A stretch of DNA of 64,000 nt from Limnohabitans sp. MMS-10A-178. Lineage in GTDB: Bacteria; Pseudomonadota; Gammaproteobacteria; Burkholderiales; Burkholderiaceae_C. The notes under the pieces were generated by a model. That model was not told the DNA's origin, did no database searches, and saw nothing but the letters and a program-made list of their open reading frames with translations. Shown piece after piece: positions 8,849 through 16,545 of this stretch (position 1 is its first letter; the number at the start of each line of letters is the position of its first letter). The translations under genes were made by a program, and so were the position numbers. Location: NCBI RefSeq assembly GCF_003063375.1, contig NZ_NERY01000001.1, positions 1,612,001 to 1,676,000 on the forward strand. Reading direction: 5' to 3'.

Positions 8849-9070
8849 TTATTTCCAAGGATTCATATCTTGCAGGGTGATTTTTTTGCCATCTGGGAGT
8901 TTGATAGCTCCCGCTAGAGACTCGATTGACTGTGACTTAACTCTGACGATGAGTACGCCATCTGGTGTGACACACCATTTGAGTTTTGCGCCTGTTTTAA
9001 GACCTGCGGCTTCACGAATATCTTGGGGGATGGTGGTTTGCCCTTTGCTAGTGAGTGTTGAGTTAGCCAT
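8849..9070 (-). CDS. AbrB/MazE-type antitoxin (VapB-like)
   Basis: A 73-residue swapped-hairpin AbrB protein (STLTSKGQTTIPQDIREAAGLKTGAKLKW), the usual DNA-binding antitoxin fold, with a short C-terminal toxin-binding tail ending NPWK. Two ATGs are present, at 9076 and 9070. AAGGA lies directly against the first but six bases before the second, so 9070 is preferred. A perfect palindrome at 9082-9093 just upstream is a likely autoregulatory operator. Confidence 0.88.
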   Translation of the reverse strand: MANSTLTSKGQTTIPQDIREAAGLKTGAKLKWCVTPDGVLIVRVKSQSIESLAGAIKLPDGKKITLQDMNPWK

Positions 9071-9081
9071 TTTCATTCCTT

Positions 9082-9093
9082 ACTTTATAAAGT
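9082..9093. promoter_or_regulatory. Palindromic operator candidate of the AbrB/PIN pair
   Basis: ACTTTATAAAGT is a perfect 12-bp palindrome just upstream of the AAGGA ribosome-binding site of the antitoxin gene. AbrB-type antitoxins bind such sites with their toxin. The assignment is inferred from position. Confidence 0.5.
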
Positions 9094-9129
9094 TTGGTAA
9101 TGATAATGTTGGAATTTGTGTCTGTCCAT

Positions 9130-9726
9130 CTATACCCAAGCCTGAGGCGCCAGCAAACCCAGCAGATACCCGCGCAGCCATCCCAAATCGACTGGTTTGG
9201 CAATAAATTGTGAGCCTTGGGGCGGGCCTCCTCGGCTTTGCAGTTCGTTTTCGCTAAGGGCAGAGAGGGTGAGGATTTGAAGCTTGGCGAATTTTTTTTG
9301 CTGTTGAACCCGCTTGACCAACTCCCAGCCATCGACCTCTGGCATGAGCAAATCGATCAGCATGACATGCGGATTGAACACGGGCAATTGGAGCAATGCA
9401 TCGATGGCGGAGGCCATGGCACAGCAGTCGATTTGGGGGTGAACAGACAGGCAAGTATCTTGCAGCAGATGGCGGGTGACGGCATCGTCGTCGACCACCA
9501 TGACGCGAAGCCTGTCGTTCATGAGGCGCTCGACAGCGGGCAACTTTTGCTGCTGTGATTGGTAAATTTGAATGGATTCGAGGGAGATGCGGCGATGACC
9601 GCCCTGCGTGACCCAGGCATGAAGGATGTTTTTGTCGACCAAACTTTGGACCGTGCCGACTGACAGTTGAAGAAGTTCAGCGGCTTTGCTGGTGCCACAG
9701 CAAGCGGGGGTGGTTTGATGTGCCAT
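9130..9726 (-). CDS. Response regulator with N-terminal excisionase-type HTH and C-terminal receiver
   Basis: A 198-residue protein. Residues 11-56 form a MerR/excisionase-like winged HTH (TSKAAELLQLSVGTVQSLVDK, then wing GGHRRIS). Residues 73-190 form a CheY-like receiver with acidic Asp79-81 (VVDDDA), phospho-acceptor Asp125 (MLIDLLMP), Ser155 and Lys177 (AKP). Domain order is reversed compared with most response regulators. No histidine kinase gene is adjacent. An orphan HPt-like protein is encoded 11 kb away at 20237-20623, and a link is speculative. Confidence 0.85.
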   Translation of the reverse strand: MAHQTTPACCGTSKAAELLQLSVGTVQSLVDKNILHAWVTQGGHRRISLESIQIYQSQQQKLPAVERLMNDRLRVMVVDDDAVTRHLLQDTCLSVHPQIDCCAMASAIDALLQLPVFNPHVMLIDLLMPEVDGWELVKRVQQQKKFAKLQILTLSALSENELQSRGGPPQGSQFIAKPVDLGWLRGYLLGLLAPQAWV

Positions 9727-9979
9727 GCATATCTTCTTTGTAAAACCCCAATTTAGCGTGAATTACCTTCATGCACGCTTGCAAACGCATACATTCACTT
9801 TCATTCGAAGAATTTACAAGTTTGGCCCTAAACCGTCTCCTTAGGGACTCTGGGGATGTTCCATCCGCTCATACCCGTATAGCATCCCTTGTGCAAAATG
9901 GCTTTTGCCAATGCACTGACCTGACTTTCACCTTGCACTTGCCCATGCCCATTTAAGTATTCTGTTGGAGACACACTGA

Positions 9980-11674
9980 ATGCCCGCCCACCATGCTTTT
10001 TGGCCTAAGAGACTGCCGAACCAACTGACGGCGCCGCAAACATCTTTGTGGATGAATTTGCAGATCAGCGCTTTGCGCTACCCGCAAAAAGTGGCTCTGG
10101 TGTTCATGGGCAGAACATGGACTTATGCGCAATTGCAGCTTGAAGCTGAAATTGTGGCATCAGCTTTGCGCAAGATGGGAGTGCAAAAGGGTGACCGTGT
10201 GGTGTTGGACATGCAAAACTGTCCCCAACTGGTGATCACGCACTTTGCTATTTTGCGACTCGATGCCGTGGTGGTGCCAGTCAACCCCATGAACCGCATA
10301 GAAGAGTTGAAGCATTACATCCTAGACCCCGATACCAAGGTGGCTGTGACCACAGCAGATTTAGCCCCAGAATTGGCGGCTGCCAGCAATGCCCTAGACC
10401 CAGCTCAGCGCCTTCAGCATTTGTTGGTGACCCAATTCTCTGATGCTTTTGACCCCGTCAACACCGGGCCCGAAGAAATGCCGGCCAATTGGCACGACTG
10501 GCTCACCACGGTGCACCCTTTGCCAGCGCTTGAAGGTGGGCAAGTGCATGCTTGGGCGTCGGCCTTAAAGGGTGAAGTGTCTCTTGGCCCCGTCACGGCC
10601 CAATCGGAAGATTTGGCTGTGTTGCCCTACACCAGCGGCACCACAGGCTTGCCTAAAGGTTGCATGCACACGCATGGCACCATCATGCACAACGCCATGT
10701 CCAGTGGCTTGTGGGCCAATGGCACACCTGAAAACAAATGCTTGTGCGTTGTGCCCATGTTTCACATTACTGGCATGGTGAGTGTCATGCATGCCACTAT
10801 TTTCTTGGGCGCAACGCTCATTTTGATGCCACGCTGGGACAGAGATTTGGCTGGGCGGCTTATTTCCAAATGGAAGGTGACGCACTGGACCAACATTCCC
10901 ACCATGGTCATTGACTTGTTGGGCAGCGCCAACTTGGAGCAGTTTAATTTGAGCAGCTTGCAAAACATTGGCGGCGGCGGTGCTGCCATGCCAGAAGCTG
11001 TTGCACAACGCCTGATAGAACAATTTGGCCTGCGCTACATTGAAGGCTATGGGCTCACAGAAACGGCGGCACCTTCGCACTCCAACCCGCCCGATGCACC
11101 CAAAAAACAATGTTTGGGCATTCCGTTCATGAGCGTCGATGCACGGGTGGTCGATCCAGAAACTCTGAAAGAGTTGCCGCAAGGCGAGTCGGGTGAAATT
11201 GTGATGTCGGGGCCGCAAATTTTCAAGGGTTATTGGAAGCGCCCCGAGGCAACTGCCAGTGCCTTTTTTGAGCGCGATGGCAAATCGTTCTTCCGCTCGG
11301 GCGACATGGGCCGCATCGATGAAGAAGGCTATTTCTTCATGACCGACCGCTTAAAGCGCATGATCAATGCCAGTGGTTTCAAGGTTTGGCCTGCCGAAGT
11401 GGAGGCCTTGATGTTCAAGCATCCCGCTATTCAAGAGGCCTGCATTATTTCCACCAAAGACGCCTACCGAGGTGAATCAGTCAAGGCGGTGGTGGTACTG
11501 CGCAGCACTCACAAGGGCCAAGTGAGCGAGCAAGATATCATCGACTGGTGCCGAGACACCATGGCGGTTTACAAAGTGCCGCGAGTGGTAGAGTTCATCG
11601 ATGCGCTGCCCAAAAGTGGCAGTGGCAAGGTAATGTGGCGCGCATTGCAAGAAGCAGAAATGACCAAGGTTTGA
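9980..11674 (+). CDS. Long-chain acyl-CoA ligase (AMP-forming)
   Basis: An ANL-superfamily enzyme of 564 residues that activates a carboxylic acid to acyl-AMP and then acyl-CoA. The AMP-binding P-loop LPYTSGTTGLPKG lies at about 215-227. GYGLTE and SGDMGRIDEEGYFFMTDRLKRM follow, and the catalytic Lys lies in the C-terminal GSGKVMWRAL. GGAG precedes the ATG. The acid substrate cannot be fixed from sequence; fatty acid is likely. It lies ahead of the LLM flavoprotein and MesD-like genes on the same strand. The 253 bp upstream show no convincing gene. Confidence 0.88.
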   Translation: MPAHHAFWPKRLPNQLTAPQTSLWMNLQISALRYPQKVALVFMGRTWTYAQLQLEAEIVASALRKMGVQKGDRVVLDMQNCPQLVITHFAILRLDAVVVPVNPMNRIEELKHYILDPDTKVAVTTADLAPELAAASNALDPAQRLQHLLVTQFSDAFDPVNTGPEEMPANWHDWLTTVHPLPALEGGQVHAWASALKGEVSLGPVTAQSEDLAVLPYTSGTTGLPKGCMHTHGTIMHNAMSSGLWANGTPENKCLCVVPMFHITGMVSVMHATIFLGATLILMPRWDRDLAGRLISKWKVTHWTNIPTMVIDLLGSANLEQFNLSSLQNIGGGGAAMPEAVAQRLIEQFGLRYIEGYGLTETAAPSHSNPPDAPKKQCLGIPFMSVDARVVDPETLKELPQGESGEIVMSGPQIFKGYWKRPEATASAFFERDGKSFFRSGDMGRIDEEGYFFMTDRLKRMINASGFKVWPAEVEALMFKHPAIQEACIISTKDAYRGESVKAVVVLRSTHKGQVSEQDIIDWCRDTMAVYKVPRVVEFIDALPKSGSGKVMWRALQEAEMTKV

Positions 11675-11708
11675 TGTATTGTTTGTTGATGTTGCGAAAG
11701 ACGCCAGC

Positions 11709-12734
11709 ATGGGTCTGAAGCTCACTGTGTTGGATCAATCGGTGGCCATGGCCGGCCGAGGGCAAGATGAGTCTATTCGGCAAACCTTAGCGCTTGCCAT
11801 TGAGGCGGAGCGCTTGGGCTATTCGCGTTTCTGGGTCAGTGAGCATCATGCGCACCCCAGCATTGTGGGCACGGCACCTGAAGTGCTCATGGCCGCCATT
11901 GCCACCCAAACTCGCAGCATTCGCATTGGCAGTGCGGGTGTCATGCTGCCACACTACGCCGCCTTGAAAGTGGCCGAGCAATTCAGGGTGCTCGATGCTT
12001 TGGCGCCAGGACGAATAGATTTGGGTGTGGGCCGTGCGCCTGGCAGTGATGGCAAAACAGCGCAGCTCTTGAACCCCGATCGGTATGCCAGTGAAAACTT
12101 TCCCCAGCAGGTGATGGAATTGCAAGCGTGGGTCAAAGGGCAGCCTTTGCCTGCGGGTCACCCCGGACATGGTGTATTTGCATACCCACAATCATCAACA
12201 TCGCCTGATGTTTGGATGCTGGGCAGTTCTGACTACGGCGCTCAATTGGCAGCACATTTGGGTCTGCCTTATGCATTTGCTTGGTTTATTACCGACGGGC
12301 AGGGTGCTGACCAAGCCATGCAAATTTACCGTGAGACTTTCAGACCCAGCGCGGGACTTGAGCGGCCCAAGGCCACCTTGTGTGTTTGGGCTTTGGCAGC
12401 AGACACTGACGAAGAAGCCTGGCATCTTTTCAAGAGCCGAGCACGTTGGCGCATGGACCGAAATTTGGGTCGCATTGGCCCCATGCTGCCCCCCGAGCAA
12501 GCAGACCGCGATTACTCACCCGCTGAACAAATGGCGCTACAGTCACTGAAGGCCAATGCCTTTGTGGGAAGCGCCAAAACAGTAGCCGAAAAGTTAAGAG
12601 CCGTTGCCACACGGCTTGAGTTGGATGAATTGGCTGTCATTACCTGGACCTATGACCCCAAGGCACAGACGCATTCTTACGCACTGTTGGCCCAAGAATT
12701 TAATTTAAAACCCTCAATATTTTCAGGAGCATAA
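11709..12734 (+). CDS. LLM-class flavin-dependent oxidoreductase
   Basis: A bacterial-luciferase-like TIM barrel of 341 residues. LKLTVLDQS at the N-terminus, RFWVSEHHAHPSIVGTAPEVL, IRIGSAGVMLPHY and the flavin-phosphate region PGRIDLGVGRAPGSD are typical of the luciferase-like MsnO8 group. Such enzymes use reduced FMN and oxygen. I chose ATG 11709; a TTG at 11679 lacks a better ribosome site. It ends 2 bp before the MesD-like methionine synthase gene, whose GGAG ribosome site lies inside this gene, so the two are co-translated. The substrate is unknown. Confidence 0.85.
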   Translation: MGLKLTVLDQSVAMAGRGQDESIRQTLALAIEAERLGYSRFWVSEHHAHPSIVGTAPEVLMAAIATQTRSIRIGSAGVMLPHYAALKVAEQFRVLDALAPGRIDLGVGRAPGSDGKTAQLLNPDRYASENFPQQVMELQAWVKGQPLPAGHPGHGVFAYPQSSTSPDVWMLGSSDYGAQLAAHLGLPYAFAWFITDGQGADQAMQIYRETFRPSAGLERPKATLCVWALAADTDEEAWHLFKSRARWRMDRNLGRIGPMLPPEQADRDYSPAEQMALQSLKANAFVGSAKTVAEKLRAVATRLELDELAVITWTYDPKAQTHSYALLAQEFNLKPSIFSGA

Positions 12735-12736
12735 GC

Positions 12737-13756
12737 ATGTTTGAAACCGCAATAGCAGGCAGTTTGCCTAAACCCGAATGGCTGGCCGAGACCAACAAGC
12801 TTTGGCCCAAATGGATGGCGCAAGGCGATAGCCTGAAGCAAGCCAAAGCCGACGCCACCTTGCTTTGGATCAAGGCGCAAGAAGATGCAGGCCTCGATGT
12901 GGTGGGCGATGGCGAGCAATCGCGCCAACACTTCGTGCATGGTTTCCTAGAGCAAGTAGAAGGCATTGACTTCGAAAACAAAGTAACCATGGGCATTCGC
13001 AACAATCGCTACGACGCGCAAGTGCCGCAGGTGGTTGCACCCTTGCGCTTAAAAGGTCGTGTGCATGCCTTTGAAGCGCAACTGGCACGCGCACACACCA
13101 AGAAGAAATTGAAGTTCACCTTGCCGGGCCCCATGACCATTGTCGACACGGTGGCCGATCGCTTTTATGGCGACAAAGTCAAAATGGCCATGGCCTTTGC
13201 TGAGTTGCTGAATCAAGAAGCTTTGGCACTGCAAGCCGACGGCGTTGACATTGTTCAATTCGACGAGCCAGCTTTCAATGTTTACATGGAAGAGGCAGCC
13301 GATTGGGGTGTGAAAGCCTTGGAGCGTGCTGCGCAGGGCCTCACCTGCACCACAGCTGTTCACATTTGCTACGGCTACGGCATTCAAGCCAACATCGATT
13401 GGAAAAACTCTTTGGGCCATGAGTGGCGCCAATACGAAAAAGTATTTCCAGCCTTGGCCAAGAGCAGCATTCAACAGGTTAGCTTGGAGTGTTTCCAATC
13501 GCACGTGCCCATGGATCTGATGGCTTTGCTGGAAGGCAAAGATGTGATGGTGGGTGTGATTGATGTGGCCAGCGATGTGATTGAAACGCCCGAGCAAGTG
13601 GCAGATACCATTGGCCGCGCGCTTCAGTTTGTGCCCAAGGCTCGCATCATTCCTTGCACCAACTGCGGCTTGGCACCTATGAGCCGTGAAGTGGCTGAGA
13701 AAAAACTACAAGCTTTGGCCGAAGGTGCACGAATTGCACGTGAGCGCTATCGCTGA
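12737..13756 (+). CDS. Core-MetE methionine synthase, probable MesD family
   Basis: A 339-residue protein with only the catalytic C-terminal half of MetE. Zinc ligands expected for the family are present: His209 and Cys211 (VHICYGYG), Glu251 (SLECF) and Cys310 (TNCGLAP). The N-terminus (AGSLPKPEWLA), GDGEQSRQHFVHGFLE and FDEPAFNVYMEE resemble the folate-independent MesD group of aerobic bacteria. There MesD needs oxygen and a DUF1852 partner (MesX). No DUF1852 gene is in this window; an LLM flavoprotein lies directly upstream instead. Family placement is from memory of motifs. Confidence 0.8.
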   Translation: MFETAIAGSLPKPEWLAETNKLWPKWMAQGDSLKQAKADATLLWIKAQEDAGLDVVGDGEQSRQHFVHGFLEQVEGIDFENKVTMGIRNNRYDAQVPQVVAPLRLKGRVHAFEAQLARAHTKKKLKFTLPGPMTIVDTVADRFYGDKVKMAMAFAELLNQEALALQADGVDIVQFDEPAFNVYMEEAADWGVKALERAAQGLTCTTAVHICYGYGIQANIDWKNSLGHEWRQYEKVFPALAKSSIQQVSLECFQSHVPMDLMALLEGKDVMVGVIDVASDVIETPEQVADTIGRALQFVPKARIIPCTNCGLAPMSREVAEKKLQALAEGARIARERYR

Positions 13757-13778
13757 AAAGTTTGAAATTGCATGAATA

Positions 13779-13806
13779 AAAAAGGCCATCGCAAGATGGC
13801 CTTTTT
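13779..13806. terminator. Bidirectional Rho-independent terminator
   Basis: Stem GGCCATC/GATGGCC with a GCAA tetraloop, flanked by A5 on the left and T5 on the right. It lies between the convergent MesD-like gene and bktB and can serve both. Confidence 0.9.
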
Positions 13807-13825
13807 GTTGAACGCACACCAGTGA

Positions 13826-15010
13826 TTACATGCGTTCAAAAATGGCTGCAATGCCTTGCCCACCGCCAATGCACATGGTGACCAAGGCATACCGGCCCTG
13901 GATGCGTTGCAGTTCGTGCAAAGCTTTGACCGTGATCAAGGTGCCTGTGGCCCCAATGGGGTGCCCCAAAGAAATACCGGAGCCATTGGGGTTGACCTTG
14001 GCGGGATCTAAACCCAAGTCGCGTGTCACGGCGCAGGCCTGTGCTGCAAAGGCTTCGTTGGCTTCAATCACATCCAAATCGTTCACACTGAGGCCTGCTT
14101 TTTTGAGGGCCAGATGTGTGGCGGGCACTGGGCCAATGCCCATGTACTTGGGGTCTACGCCGGCATGTGCATAGGCTACCAAGCGGGCCAATGGCTTGAC
14201 ACCGCGCGCTTTGGCAGCGCCTGCTTCCATCAGCACCACAGCGGCGGCGGCATCGTTGATGCCTGAGGCGTTGCCAGCTGTGACGGTGCCGTTTTCTTTC
14301 AGAAACACAGGCTTGAGTTTGGCCAGCTCTTCCATGGTGCAAGCAGGGCGAAAGTGCTCATCGGTTTCGTAGGCCACTTCGCCTTTGCGAGTTTTGAGCA
14401 TGACCGGCATGATTTGATCTTTGAAATAGCCGGCTTGTGTGGCCCGCTCTGCGCGGTTGTGGCTTTCAACCGCCAATTTGTCTTGGTCTTCACGCGTAAT
14501 GCCCCACTTGGCTGCAATGTTCTCAGCAGTGACGCCCATGTGAATGGTGTGGAAGGGGTCGTGCAGTGCACCCAACAACATGTCAATCATTTTGGTGTCG
14601 CCCATGCGTGCGCCAAAACGGTTGCTCAAGCTGGCGTAGGGCGCACGGCTCATGTTTTCTGCACCAGCGCCAACAGCAACGTCTGCGTCGCCCAACAAGA
14701 TGGACTGGCTGGCTGAGATGATGGCTTGCAAACCAGAACCACACAGACGGTTTACGTTGAATGCAGGTGTGCCTTCGGAGCAGCCCGCGTTGATGGCGGC
14801 CACTCGCGACAAGTAAAGGTCTTTGGGCTCGGTGTTGACCACATGGCCAAACACCACATGACCTACATCTTTGCCTTCTGTATTGGCACGCTTAAGGGCT
14901 TCACGCACCACTTGTGCGCCCAACTCTGTGGGCGCAATGTCTTTCAAGCTGCCACCAAATGTACCAATGGCGGTGCGCACACCGCTGACAACGACTACTT
15001 CACGGCTCAT
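13826..15010 (-). CDS. bktB: Beta-ketothiolase / acetyl-CoA C-acetyltransferase
   Basis: A 394-residue thiolase. The acyl-accepting Cys90 is in NRLCGSGLQA, with His350 in GISLGHPIGATG and the second catalytic Cys380 in VTMCIGGGQG. The sequence, including REVVVVSGVRTAIGTFGGSLKD, closely follows BktB of Cupriavidus. It catalyses thiolysis of 3-ketoacyl-CoA or the reverse Claisen condensation. GAAGGAGA lies just before the ATG. It probably acts with the acyl-CoA ligase, SDR and CoA-transferase encoded elsewhere in the window. Confidence 0.93.
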   Translation of the reverse strand: MSREVVVVSGVRTAIGTFGGSLKDIAPTELGAQVVREALKRANTEGKDVGHVVFGHVVNTEPKDLYLSRVAAINAGCSEGTPAFNVNRLCGSGLQAIISASQSILLGDADVAVGAGAENMSRAPYASLSNRFGARMGDTKMIDMLLGALHDPFHTIHMGVTAENIAAKWGITREDQDKLAVESHNRAERATQAGYFKDQIMPVMLKTRKGEVAYETDEHFRPACTMEELAKLKPVFLKENGTVTAGNASGINDAAAAVVLMEAGAAKARGVKPLARLVAYAHAGVDPKYMGIGPVPATHLALKKAGLSVNDLDVIEANEAFAAQACAVTRDLGLDPAKVNPNGSGISLGHPIGATGTLITVKALHELQRIQGRYALVTMCIGGGQGIAAIFERM

Positions 15011-15095
15011 TTAATTCTCCTTCGATTTCAAAAAATAGAACCCCAAACTCTGATGAAAAATGACGACAGGGGGCTGATAAAAATTCGGTCTTAAT

Positions 15096-15126
15096 CGTAT
15101 CAAGAACGTATCAAGAACGTATCAAG
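15096..15126. repeat. Tandem 11-bp repeat (2.8 copies)
   Basis: The unit CGTATCAAGAA occurs twice in full followed by CGTATCAAG. It lies in the gap between the SDR stop codon and the start of bktB. No function is evident; slippage or a regulator site is possible. Confidence 0.8.
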
Positions 15127-15132
15127 CTAAAT

Positions 15133-15891
15133 TTAAGCATCGCGAACATCGCTCACAGGGTTGCTGCCAAAGTCGGTACGCGCAATGTAATTCAAAATTC
15201 TGCTTGCGGCCTCCTCTGGGGAGGTCAGTAGACCTGTTGACTTGAGTTGCTGGAAGCCATTTTGATCTGGAAATTTTTCAGGGTCTGCACTGCGCAATTG
15301 AATTTGCATATCGGTATCAATGACGCCGGGTGCCAAGGATGTCACCTTGGCGCCATGGGGTTTAAGCGCTTCATCGAGCGCTAGGCAACGTGTGAAGTGG
15401 TCCATGCCTGCCTTGGCGGCGCAGTAGCCGGCCTGAGAAGCCATAGCGCGCCGGCCCAGACCGGAGGAAATATTCACCACTTTGCGCGGCATGATCCAGT
15501 TTTCTGTAGCGCCTAAAAAGGCAGCGCACAACTGCATGGGCGCTTCTAAGCCAACGCGCAAAGCCATGGCCAAGTTGTGAGGGTCGGCTTGACTCAATGG
15601 GCCAATATTGGGAATGACGCCCGCATTGTTAATCAGGGTGGCGCTGGCGTAAGTTTTGGCGTCTTGTGCCTCTAGCCACTTCTGCAGGGCCAAACTGGCC
15701 GTGGCACCATCGGCCAAATCGTGCGTCCATTGTTCCAAATGTGCGCCTGCTTTTTGCGCGCTTTCATGCAGGCTTGCTTGTTTGTTGCGAGAAATGCAAA
15801 TGAGCGTGTTGCCCGCTTGCAGCAGCTGCTCTGCAATGGCCAAGCCCATGCCGCGAGAACCACCAGTAAGGATGTAGAGATGCTGAGACAT
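15133..15891 (-). CDS. Short-chain dehydrogenase/reductase
   Basis: A 252-residue Rossmann-fold SDR. The cofactor motif TGGSRGMG lies at residues 9-16, NNAG is in TLINNAGVIPN, and the catalytic Ser and YxxxK follow (NISSGLGRRAMASQAGYCAAK). N-terminal ISRNKQ suggests NADP preference. It resembles sepiapterin/benzil-reductase type SDRs. The substrate is unknown. It lies 12 bp downstream of rluA on the same strand. Confidence 0.85.
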   Translation of the reverse strand: MSQHLYILTGGSRGMGLAIAEQLLQAGNTLICISRNKQASLHESAQKAGAHLEQWTHDLADGATASLALQKWLEAQDAKTYASATLINNAGVIPNIGPLSQADPHNLAMALRVGLEAPMQLCAAFLGATENWIMPRKVVNISSGLGRRAMASQAGYCAAKAGMDHFTRCLALDEALKPHGAKVTSLAPGVIDTDMQIQLRSADPEKFPDQNGFQQLKSTGLLTSPEEAASRILNYIARTDFGSNPVSDVRDA

Positions 15892-15903
15892 GATTTCTTT
15901 CTT

Positions 15904-16542
15904 TTAAAAAGGAACGCTACTTTCGAAAGCCATCCATTTTGCCGTAACTGGGTGTTTCAATTGCAATTCACGGGCATGCAGCAGCAAGCGGGGGGCTTTG
16001 GCTATTTCTTCGGGGGAGCCGTACAAGGCATCGCCCAAAATGGCGTGCCCGATGGCCATCATATGAAGACGGAGTTGATGGGTTCGACCCGTGATGGGTT
16101 TCAACTCAACTCGGGTGGCGTGATCAAGTGGCAAATGACATTTGACGCGCCATTGCGTGTGACTTGGTTTGCCTTGTTCCCAATCCACTTTGCTTCTTGG
16201 TCGGTTGGGCCAATCGATGATCAGCGGCAATTGAATGTCGTGCCAGGTTTCTGAAACATTGGGCAAACCTGCCACGATGGCTTCATAGGTTTTGTGCACC
16301 TCTCTGAGTGCAAAAGCTTGGCTTAAAACGCGTTGAATCTCGGGGCCTCTGGCCATCACCACGAGACCCGACGTCGCCATGTCGAGGCGGTGCACGGTAA
16401 GGGCATCGGGCCATTCTTGTTGGGCTCTGGTGATCAAGCAATCTTGTTTGTCTTCGCCTCGTCCTGGCACACTCAGTAAACCTGAAGCTTTGTTCAGAAC
16501 GATGATTTGATCATCCACATAAACCAAATCCAAGGCAGACAC
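15904..16542 (-). CDS. rluA: Pseudouridine synthase RluA
   Basis: A 212-residue stand-alone catalytic domain without an S4 domain. Catalytic Asp54 is in VHRLDMATSG; NKASGLLSVPGR and KPITGRTHQLRLHM complete the family motifs. Length and motifs match E. coli RluA, which modifies 23S rRNA U746 and position 32 of several tRNAs. It starts 3 bp after the triheme cytochrome gene. A second, divergent family member is at 59965-60948. Confidence 0.92.
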   Translation of the reverse strand: MSALDLVYVDDQIIVLNKASGLLSVPGRGEDKQDCLITRAQQEWPDALTVHRLDMATSGLVVMARGPEIQRVLSQAFALREVHKTYEAIVAGLPNVSETWHDIQLPLIIDWPNRPRSKVDWEQGKPSHTQWRVKCHLPLDHATRVELKPITGRTHQLRLHMMAIGHAILGDALYGSPEEIAKAPRLLLHARELQLKHPVTAKWMAFESSVPF

Positions 16543-16545
16543 GGC

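Noticed and set aside
9771..9956. 61-residue plus-strand frame ahead of the acyl-CoA ligase
   Set aside because: No ribosome site, no recognisable motif, and composition like an intergenic gap.
7100..10000. Duplicated tRNA-Asp 3' end (att site) or integrase
   Set aside because: No second copy of the tRNA end and no integrase gene were seen in the accessory patch.
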